Under the pieces are notes generated by a model. The model searched no databases and was not told where the DNA came from. It saw only the letters and a list, made by a program, of their open reading frames with translations. Source: Paludibacteraceae bacterium (GTDB taxonomy: Bacteria; Bacteroidota; Bacteroidia; Bacteroidales; Paludibacteraceae). From it: 5,200 bases of DNA. Within the stretch, counting starts at the first letter, position 1. Each line of letters opens with the position of its first letter. The position numbers and the translations under genes were made by a program. This document shows positions 1 to 5,200 of this stretch, one piece after another. The stretch spans positions 1 through 5,200 of the forward strand of contig JAGCIZ010000214.1 in the NCBI GenBank assembly GCA_017648235.1. The letters run 5' to 3'.

Positions 1-690
1 ATTCAACCACTTTTTACGACAGTGATGTATATGGTTGTTTTTGGTGGAATTGCACAAATCTCTACGGATGGATTACCACAACCTTTGTTTTATTTGGCAG
101 GTATTTGTATGTGGCAATATTTTGCAGATTGTTTGACAAAAACATCAAATACGTTTGTTAACAATGCGGGAATGTTTGGAAAGGTTTATTTTCCTCGTTT
201 GATAGTTCCGCTCTCAACGGTAATTTCTAATTTGGTTCGTTTTTCAATACAATTTACATTGTTTTTATTGATATATGTTTTTTATCAATTTTTTACCGAT
301 GTGTCAATTCAAACAAATTGGTATGTGTTGTTATTTCCTATTTTGGTAATGCTTTTGGCCGGATTGGCACTTGGTTTTGGTATTTTGTTTTCTTCGATGA
401 CAACAAAGTATCGTGATTTGCAGTTTCTTTTATCGTTTTTTGTACAGTTGTGGATGTATGCAACTCCAATAATTTATCCTTTGAGTACGATTACGAATGA
501 AAAACTTCGCCTTGTAATGTCGCTAAATCCTCTTACAGGAATTGTTGAAGCCTTTAAGTATGGTTTTCTTGGGGTTGGAGAGTTTAGTTGGATGATGCTT
601 GCTTACAGTTTTTGTTTTATGATAGTACTTTTGGCGATAGGAATTGTGGTTTTCAATAAGGTGCAAAAAAGTTTCATGGACACTGTGTAG
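1..690 (+). CDS. ABC-2 type polysaccharide/O-antigen exporter permease, Wzm-like (5' end missing)
   Basis: This is the membrane subunit of an ABC exporter that moves a lipid-linked polysaccharide across the inner membrane, powered by a separate ATPase. Frame 1 is open from base 1, giving 229 visible residues before TAG at 688-690. The gene therefore starts upstream, and the in-frame GTG at 22 and ATG at 25 are internal codons. Relatives are about 260-300 residues, so a few dozen N-terminal residues are missing. Family signatures (visible numbering) include a GKVYFPRLIVPLS stretch after the first visible hydrophobic segment, YRDLQ at 137-141 followed by a hydrophobic run ending in ATPIIYP, and LNPLTGIVEAFKYG around the NP at 176-177. 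About five hydrophobic segments are visible, the last (near AIGIVVF) close to the C-terminus. The substrate cannot be told from sequence. No ATPase gene follows within the window. Confidence 0.93.
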   Translation: MQPLFTTVMYMVVFGGIAQISTDGLPQPLFYLAGICMWQYFADCLTKTSNTFVNNAGMFGKVYFPRLIVPLSTVISNLVRFSIQFTLFLLIYVFYQFFTDVSIQTNWYVLLFPILVMLLAGLALGFGILFSSMTTKYRDLQFLLSFFVQLWMYATPIIYPLSTITNEKLRLVMSLNPLTGIVEAFKYGFLGVGEFSWMMLAYSFCFMIVLLAIGIVVFNKVQKSFMDTV

Positions 691-797
691 AAAGAATTAG
701 CTCGGCTTTTTCTTTTGTGATATGTTTAAAAAAGGTATAATAAATTGATTTTATAGTTCCATTATATATTTTGAGAGAGGGTGAAATTGAGTAGGGG

Positions 798-822
798 AGA
801 GGTTAAACTCTAATCTCTTTTT
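798..822 (+). terminator. Probable intrinsic terminator between the permease and the glycosyltransferase
   Basis: AGAGGTTA (798-805) pairs with TAATCTCT (811-818) as an 8-bp stem with one G-T wobble and a 5-base loop (AACTC). It is followed directly by a T run (819-822, then CTT). G-T pairs could extend the stem further down. This fits a weak intrinsic terminator about 110 bases after the permease stop. The stem has only three G-C pairs, so efficiency is uncertain. It could instead be a leader structure or chance pairing. Confidence 0.45.
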
Positions 823-824
823 CT

Positions 825-832
825 TACCTTTG
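825..832 (+). promoter_or_regulatory. Bacteroidetes-type -7 promoter element (TACCTTTG) for the glycosyltransferase/branching-enzyme pair
   Basis: TACCTTTG followed by C is a full match to the Bacteroidetes primary-sigma -7 element TAnnTTTG. Transcription would start near 837-840, only about 13-16 bases before the ATG at 853. A good -33 TTTG is not present at the expected distance; the sequence there is GGTTAAA. The match is therefore one-sided, and the call rests on the -7 box and its intergenic position. Confidence 0.5.
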
Positions 833-835
833 CAA

Positions 836-840
836 AGGAG
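836..840 (+). promoter_or_regulatory. Shine-Dalgarno-like AGGAG before the glycosyltransferase start
   Basis: AGGAG lies 12 bases before the ATG at 853, longer than the usual 5-9. Spacing to the GTG at 848 would be ideal (7 bases), but that frame stops at once (GTG GGA TGA), so ATG 853 is the usable start. If transcription begins near 837-840, this motif sits at the very 5' end of the mRNA and may not be functional. Bacteroidetes genes often lack such sites. Confidence 0.3.
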
Positions 841-852
841 TTTTTTTGTGGG

Positions 853-1683
853 ATGAAGTTAAAAACGAACATATCTATTGTTTTGTATAAAACCAATTTG
901 GAGGAAATTGTCCCTCAATTGAATGATTTCTTGAGTAATCCTCAAATTAATCGTATTTTCTTGATTGATAACTCTCCGGATAAACAACAATTGCCTAATA
1001 CATTAGTCAAACCTCAACGAGTTCGTTATTATTATACTGGCAAAAACTTAGGATACGGAGTTGCTCATAACATTGCTTTAATAGAAAGCGTGAAACGTTC
1101 CATTGCTTATCATTTGGTTATAAATCCTGATGTAAAGTGCAAATCTAGTGATATCTCTACTTTGATGGATTTAATGGAAGAGCGTAAGGAGATAGGCTTA
1201 GTCATGCCAAAGGTGATTGATAGAGAAGGAAATATGCAGTATTTGGCTAAACTTCTTCCTACTCCAACAGATTTGATAATAAGGAGATTTACACCTAAAA
1301 CTTGGTTTGAGCGTCGAAAAAGACGTTTCGAATTGCAAGGTGCAGATTTTTCAAGAGAGATAGATGTCCCTTATTTGTCTGGTTGTTTTATGTTTCTTCG
1401 TGTCGAATCCATCAAACAAGTTGGAATGTTTGATGAACGTTATTTTCTTTATCCTGAGGATATAGATTTGACGCGTCGTATTCACAAATTTTACAAAACA
1501 ATTTATTATCCTCTTGTTACAGTGAATCATTTGCATCAGAGAGCTTCGTATAAGAGCGTAAAGTTGCTAGTTATTCACATCTGGAATATGATAAAGTACT
1601 TTAATAAGTGGGGATGGATTTTTGATAGAGAGCGAACAATTGCCAATCGAAGAATACTAAACGATTTAAAAAACCAGAAATGA
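853..1683 (+). CDS. Family 2 glycosyltransferase (GT-A fold, rhamnosyltransferase-like)
   Basis: The 276-residue protein is a predicted cytoplasmic or membrane-associated enzyme that transfers a sugar from a nucleotide-sugar donor, probably during surface-polysaccharide assembly. It opens with the GT2 first strand (ISIVLYKTN, 7-15). The nucleotide-binding LIDNS follows at 37-41, then a GKNLGYGVAHN segment (63-73). NPD at 91-93 takes the place of the metal-binding DXD. YLSGCFMF (174-181) and GMFDERYFLYPEDIDLTRR (191-209) carry the acceptor-side ED motif, with E202/D203 as likely catalytic base region, and H226/H228 follow. This pattern matches the WbbL/rhamnosyltransferase-like branch of GT2, but the sugar and linkage cannot be fixed. 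Length is typical for a single-domain enzyme, and no transmembrane segment is evident. ATG 853 is chosen because the catalytic fold begins immediately after it. The stop is followed after one base by the branching-enzyme ATG, suggesting cotranscription and translational coupling. Confidence 0.92.
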   Translation: MKLKTNISIVLYKTNLEEIVPQLNDFLSNPQINRIFLIDNSPDKQQLPNTLVKPQRVRYYYTGKNLGYGVAHNIALIESVKRSIAYHLVINPDVKCKSSDISTLMDLMEERKEIGLVMPKVIDREGNMQYLAKLLPTPTDLIIRRFTPKTWFERRKRRFELQGADFSREIDVPYLSGCFMFLRVESIKQVGMFDERYFLYPEDIDLTRRIHKFYKTIYYPLVTVNHLHQRASYKSVKLLVIHIWNMIKYFNKWGWIFDRERTIANRRILNDLKNQK

Positions 1684-1684
1684 T

Positions 1685-3700
1685 ATGGCTATACTAAAGA
1701 AACGCAAATCAAACTTGAAAATTGTAAAAAATGATTCGTGGCTTGAACCTTATGCTTCAGCAATCGAAGGAAGATATCAATATTTTTTGCAAAAGGAAAA
1801 AGATTTGACCAAAGATTGTGGTTCGTTGAGTGATTTTGCAACCGGATATTTGTATTTCGGATTACACAAAATTAAAAATGGATGGGTATTCAGAGAGTGG
1901 GCTCCAAATGCAACAGCGATATTTTTACTTGGTGATTTTAATAATTGGGAAAAGTCAGAAAGTTTTGCTTTGAAGTCAATTGGTCACGGAGTTTGGGAAA
2001 TTTATTTGTCAGAGGAATCAATCTCTCATGGTCAACTTTATAAATTGTTGGTTTGTTGGGATGGTGGTTGTGGAGAAAGAATCCCTGCTTGGTGTCGTCG
2101 TGTTGTGCAAGATGAGAGAACCAAGATATTTTCTGCACAAGTGTGGAATCCTTCCAAGGTGTATCAATTCAAGAATAAAAGATTTAAACCCAAAACTTCT
2201 CCCCTTTTTATTTATGAGTGCCACATTGGGATGGCAACTGACGAGGAAAAAGTTGGAACTTATGAGGAGTTTAGGCAAAATGTTTTGCCACGAGTAGCTA
2301 AAGCAGGTTACAATTGTATTCAAATAATGGCTATTCAAGAACATCCATATTATGGTTCTTTTGGCTATCATGTTTCTAGTTTTTTTGCGGCATCTTCTCG
2401 TTTTGGAACTCCTGAGGAGTTGAAGCAATTGATAAATGAGGCTCATGGATTGGGTATTGCCGTTATTATGGATATTGTTCATTCTCATGCTGTAAAAAAT
2501 GAAATAGAAGGACTTGGTAGGTTTGATGGAACTCCGTATCAATATTTTCATGAGGGGGAACGTCGAGAACATCCAGCATGGGATTCGTTGTGTTTTAATT
2601 ACGAAAAACCAGAAGTTTTACACTTTTTGTTGTCTAATTGTAAGTTTTGGCTCGATGAGTATAAATTCGACGGTTTTCGTTTCGATGGTGTTACATCGAT
2701 GATTTTCCGTAATCATGGTCTTGGACAAGACTTTAATGGTTATGAAGATTATTACAATCTTAATCAAGATGGCGATGCTATTTGTTATTTGACTCTAGCA
2801 AATAAACTTATTCATGAGGTAAATAAAAATGCAATCACTATTGCCGAAGAAATGAGTGGGATGCCGGGGTTAGCTGCTAAGATTAAAGATGGAGGAATGG
2901 GATTTGATTACCGTATGGCGATGGGAATCCCTGATTTTTGGATAAAATACATCAAAGAAGTTAAAGATGAAGATTGGAAAGCTGGTCATATTTTTTGGGA
3001 GTTAACCAATCGTCGTGTTGATGAAAAAACTATAAGTTACGCCGAGAGTCACGATCAGGCGTTGGTTGGCGATAAAACAATAATTTTCAGACTGATTGAT
3101 GCTGATATGTATTGGCACATGAAAAAAGGCGATGAAACATTTATGGTTCATCGTGGATTGGCATTGCATAAAATAATTCGACTTATTACAGCAAGTACCA
3201 TAAATGGCGGATATCTAAACTTTATGGGAAATGAATTTGGTCATCCGGAGTGGATTGACTTTCCTCGAGAAGGTAACGATTGGTCGCATAAGTATGCACG
3301 TCGTCAGTGGGATTTGTGCGATAACAAAGATTTAAACTATCATTATTTGTCCGATTTTGACTGCGAAATGCTTTCTGTTCTTAAGACAGAAAGGAATTTT
3401 AATCAACTTGATTTGCAAAAAATTTGGGACAACGAAGGAGATCAAATTGTCGCGTACATGAGAGGAGATTTACTTTTTGTTTTCAATTTTAATGGACAAA
3501 AATCTTTTACTGATTATGGAATATTGGTTAAAGCGGGTTGTTATCAAGTAGTTTTGAATACTGATTCAAAACAATTTGGAGGTTTTGGGTTTATTGATGA
3601 AAATGTGGAGCATTTTACGCAATCAAGTCATTTGGATAAAAAAGAGTGGTTGCAACTTTATATCCCGAGTCGAACTGCATTGGTGTTGAAAAGAAAATAA
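1685..3700 (+). CDS. glgB: 1,4-alpha-glucan (glycogen) branching enzyme, eukaryote-like GH13_8 type
   Basis: The enzyme cuts an alpha-1,4-glucan chain and rejoins it through an alpha-1,6 bond, creating branches in glycogen-like polymer in the cytoplasm. The 671-residue protein appears complete: an N-terminal helical region, a CBM48 domain (about 66-165; FREWAPNAT at 69-77, GDFNNW at 83-88), a GH13 barrel (about 175-560) and a C-terminal beta domain. All four GH13 regions are present: DIVHSHAVKN (263-272), GFRFDGVTSM (330-339, nucleophile D334), TIAEEMSGMP (385-394, acid/base E388) and YAESHDQALVGDKT (452-465, stabiliser D457). MGNEFGHPEWIDFPREGN (514-531) follows. These match the plant/animal/Bacteroides type rather than the GlgB of Escherichia coli (GH13_9). 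No catalytic residue is missing. ATG 1685 lies one base after the preceding TGA, with no clear ribosome site, so coupling is likely. No other glycogen gene is in the window. Confidence 0.96.
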   Translation: MAILKKRKSNLKIVKNDSWLEPYASAIEGRYQYFLQKEKDLTKDCGSLSDFATGYLYFGLHKIKNGWVFREWAPNATAIFLLGDFNNWEKSESFALKSIGHGVWEIYLSEESISHGQLYKLLVCWDGGCGERIPAWCRRVVQDERTKIFSAQVWNPSKVYQFKNKRFKPKTSPLFIYECHIGMATDEEKVGTYEEFRQNVLPRVAKAGYNCIQIMAIQEHPYYGSFGYHVSSFFAASSRFGTPEELKQLINEAHGLGIAVIMDIVHSHAVKNEIEGLGRFDGTPYQYFHEGERREHPAWDSLCFNYEKPEVLHFLLSNCKFWLDEYKFDGFRFDGVTSMIFRNHGLGQDFNGYEDYYNLNQDGDAICYLTLANKLIHEVNKNAITIAEEMSGMPGLAAKIKDGGMGFDYRMAMGIPDFWIKYIKEVKDEDWKAGHIFWELTNRRVDEKTISYAESHDQALVGDKTIIFRLIDADMYWHMKKGDETFMVHRGLALHKIIRLITASTINGGYLNFMGNEFGHPEWIDFPREGNDWSHKYARRQWDLCDNKDLNYHYLSDFDCEMLSVLKTERNFNQLDLQKIWDNEGDQIVAYMRGDLLFVFNFNGQKSFTDYGILVKAGCYQVVLNTDSKQFGGFGFIDENVEHFTQSSHLDKKEWLQLYIPSRTALVLKRK

Positions 3701-3741
3701 TTTTTTGTTATTTAAAATCTAAAAATTAGGTAATAATAATT

Positions 3742-3749
3742 TACATTTG
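3742..3749 (+). promoter_or_regulatory. Bacteroidetes-type -7 promoter element (TACATTTG) for the secreted-protein gene
   Basis: TACATTTG followed by T fully matches TAnnTTTG. It lies in the 72-base gap after the branching-enzyme stop and 23 bases before the ATG at 3773. Transcription would start near 3754-3757, leaving a leader of under 20 bases. No convincing -33 TTTG is seen 19-21 bases upstream, and the surroundings are so AT-rich that a chance match is possible. No hairpin terminator is visible in the gap, so readthrough from the upstream gene also remains possible. Confidence 0.45.
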
Positions 3750-3772
3750 TTGGGTAATTAAATTTAGTGCTT

Positions 3773-5200
3773 ATGAAAAGAAAACTATTCTCTAAAAAAT
3801 ATTTTTACATTGTTTCTTTGTTAGTTGCAAGTTTTTCTGCTTTTGGTGCAGAAAAGACATTGCAATTGTCTTCAAGTGCAAAATTCGGAACAGAGTCAGG
3901 TTCTACGTTAGCTCAAGAAGATGTTACTTGGACAGCAACATCTTTATCTGGAGATATCCGCAATACGTTTAATACGGCAACTTATCTAGGACAACAGTTT
4001 GGCACTTCTTCTGCGCCTTGGACTGGGAATTTTTCAGCTGTATTTTCAGAGTCGGTTGTGAGTGTGCGTATTATAGCAAATACAGGAGGAGAAGCTGATT
4101 TGTCGGTTGCGGTTGGTGGTACAACATTTTATTCTGCTTCGCAGGATACTATTGCGGTGGTAAAGAAAACTGATGCCAGTCCTAATACTTACGAATTTAC
4201 AGGTTCGGGGAGTGGTGAGCTTGTTGTTTCGGTTTCTAATACATCTCAGGCATTTTATCTTAATTCAATAGTTGTTACTACGGTCTCTGGTAGTTCTATT
4301 GTGGCAAATCCTACTACATTGAATTTTGGAGATGTAGTTGTAAATGAATCTAAAAGTTTAACATTTGTTTTGAATGGAGTTGGTTTGACAAATGCAGTGT
4401 CTTTATCAACAAACAATGCTTCGTTTACAGTGTCTCCAAGTTCTGTTTCTCCAATAGATGGAGTTATTAATAATCAATTGATTACGGTGAACTATTCTCC
4501 AACAGCAGTTTCAAGTAATCTTTCTACAGCTGTTATTACAATGAGTAGCGAAGAAGCAGTAGCTTCAGTTTCTGTTTCTGGTACTTGCGTAGCAATGCCT
4601 ATTTTTGAACTTGTTACAGATGCTAGTACTCTTCTTGAGGGGGATGAAATGGCTCTTGTCAGTGCCGATGCATACAGTGGTAATTATTACGCGATGAATA
4701 AGTTTGTCGGTGGAGATAATAATTGTAAATCAACTATTGTTCAAGTTGAGGACAATCAAATAGGCGTTAGTCCGTCTTCGGATATTGCAATAATTACACT
4801 GGAGAGAAATTCTTCTTCTGGTTGGAATTTGAGTACTTCGGAAGGTTATCTTTATGCGGCATCTAGTTCTTATAATTATATGAAAGCAAAAGCCGATGTT
4901 GATGAAACTGCAACTTGGGATATTTCTATTGGATCTGAAACTTCTATAGTTGCTAGAGGAGATAAAACGAGAAATAATATTCGTTTTTATGCCACGGTAA
5001 GCTCGCAACTATTTTCGTGTTACGAATCGGGAAAGCAAAAACCTATTGCTATTTATAAGAAAAAATCTCAAGGTTCTACGGGTATAGAGAATCCTGTTAT
5101 TAAACCATCTCGTGAAGTAAACGAACAAAAAGTTTATGCAAACAGTGGCGTGATTTATGCGAAATTTAATGGAACGAAGTCGATAAAAGTTTTTGCAATC
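3773..5200 (+). CDS. Secreted multidomain protein with ASH/Ig-like domain and start of a type IX secretion C-terminal domain (3' end missing)
   Basis: The frame from ATG 3773 stays open for 476 codons to the window edge. Residues 1-26 form a signal peptide: basic MKRKLFSKK, hydrophobic core, AFGA with cleavage near 25/26. Residues 27-171 look like a beta-sandwich domain ending in FYLNSIVVT, a pattern common in Bacteroidales secreted proteins. Residues 178-272 resemble an ASH/choice-of-anchor-D Ig-like domain (NPTTLNFGDVVVNESKSLTF, ending VSVSGTC). Residues 276-431 form another Bacteroidetes extracellular module (FELVTDASTLLEGDEMALVS, EGYLYAASSSYNYM, FSCYESG, IAIYKKK), with C318 and C416. TGIENP (436-441) is a typical linker, and VYANSGVIYAKF then IKVFAI look like the first strands of a type A T9SS sorting domain. 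Only a few dozen residues are probably missing. The protein would be exported across the outer membrane, released or surface-anchored. No catalytic domain is recognised, so adhesion or binding is a guess; in relatives similar modules accompany nucleases. Confidence 0.85.
   Translation, partial: MKRKLFSKKYFYIVSLLVASFSAFGAEKTLQLSSSAKFGTESGSTLAQEDVTWTATSLSGDIRNTFNTATYLGQQFGTSSAPWTGNFSAVFSESVVSVRIIANTGGEADLSVAVGGTTFYSASQDTIAVVKKTDASPNTYEFTGSGSGELVVSVSNTSQAFYLNSIVVTTVSGSSIVANPTTLNFGDVVVNESKSLTFVLNGVGLTNAVSLSTNNASFTVSPSSVSPIDGVINNQLITVNYSPTAVSSNLSTAVITMSSEEAVASVSVSGTCVAMPIFELVTDASTLLEGDEMALVSADAYSGNYYAMNKFVGGDNNCKSTIVQVEDNQIGVSPSSDIAIITLERNSSSGWNLSTSEGYLYAASSSYNYMKAKADVDETATWDISIGSETSIVARGDKTRNNIRFYATVSSQLFSCYESGKQKPIAIYKKKSQGSTGIENPVIKPSREVNEQKVYANSGVIYAKFNGTKSIKVFAI

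Noticed and set aside
22..27. GTG/ATG as a start for the permease
   Set aside because: The frame is open back to base 1 and the upstream residues (IQPLFTT) fit the conserved family N-terminal region, so the gene begins outside the window.
691..715. Imperfect hairpin right after the permease stop (AAAGAA with TTCTTT, inner AGC/GCT)
   Set aside because: The stem is weak and interrupted by T-T mismatches, and no T run follows the stem. The hairpin at 798-822 is a better terminator candidate.
736..741. TATAAT, resembling a proteobacterial -10 box
   Set aside because: Bacteroidetes primary sigma factors use a different -7 element, the region is AT-rich, and no gene starts within 100 bases downstream.
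848..850. GTG with ideal spacing to AGGAG as an alternative start
   Set aside because: This frame reaches a stop after two codons (GTG GGA TGA), so it cannot encode the glycosyltransferase.
1351..1536. 61-codon - strand frame inside the glycosyltransferase
   Set aside because: It is antisense to the conserved ED-motif region and its sequence is explained by that motif's codons.
1980..2297. 105-codon + strand frame inside the branching-enzyme gene
   Set aside because: It is an alternate frame of a clearly conserved GH13 gene, with no motif or separate start signal. The same applies to the short + frame at 2514-2702 and the - frame at 1938-2138.
2018..2572. 184-codon open frame on the - strand
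   Set aside because: It lies wholly inside the branching-enzyme gene, opposite its catalytic region. Its translation is rich in Ser, Thr, Ile, Leu and basic residues with no recognisable domain, so it is a shadow of the coding strand.
4730..5008. 92-codon - strand frame near the right end
   Set aside because: The + strand frame is open throughout and encodes a signal peptide plus recognisable secreted-protein modules. The antisense product is Arg/Ser/Ile-rich with no domain.
1..5200. A hidden novel system (CRISPR-like array, retron, toxin-antitoxin, mobile element)
   Set aside because: I found no repeat arrays, inverted-repeat ends, transposase, reverse-transcriptase or small paired genes. 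Nearly all bases belong to four + strand genes with ordinary assignments.

Overview
The window is AT-rich, densely coded on the + strand only, and most likely comes from a Bacteroidetes chromosome, probably order Bacteroidales (inference). Three things point there. Two intergenic sites fit the Bacteroidetes -7 promoter element TAnnTTTG. The branching enzyme is of the eukaryote-like type found in Bacteroides relatives. The last gene has the architecture of a type IX secretion system (T9SS) cargo protein: signal peptide, beta-rich modules, then a TGIENP linker and the start of a C-terminal sorting domain.

Layout: (1) 1-690 is the 3' part of an ABC-2 type polysaccharide/O-antigen exporter permease (Wzm-like), cut by the left window edge. 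(2) 691-852 is a 162-base gap with a terminator-like hairpin (798-822) followed directly by a promoter-like -7 element (825-832). (3) 853-1683 encodes a GT-A fold family 2 glycosyltransferase, rhamnosyltransferase-like. (4) 1685-3700 encodes a complete GH13 1,4-alpha-glucan branching enzyme, one base after the glycosyltransferase stop. (5) 3701-3772 is a short AT-rich gap with a second -7 element. (6) 3773-5200 is an open, right-truncated gene for a secreted multidomain protein: a beta-rich N-terminal domain, an ASH/choice-of-anchor-D type Ig-like domain, a Bacteroidetes module rich in Tyr/Ser, and the beginning of a T9SS C-terminal domain.

The permease and the glycosyltransferase both belong to surface-polysaccharide chemistry. 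The branching enzyme would act in the cytoplasm on glycogen-type glucan. The last gene has its own promoter-like element and is probably a separate transcription unit. The best-supported operon is glycosyltransferase plus branching enzyme. I see no tRNA, rRNA, CRISPR array, insertion sequence or defence system, and no convincing new biological system. The points most worth checking are the odd glycosyltransferase/branching-enzyme pairing, the terminator-promoter arrangement, and the unclassified secreted protein.
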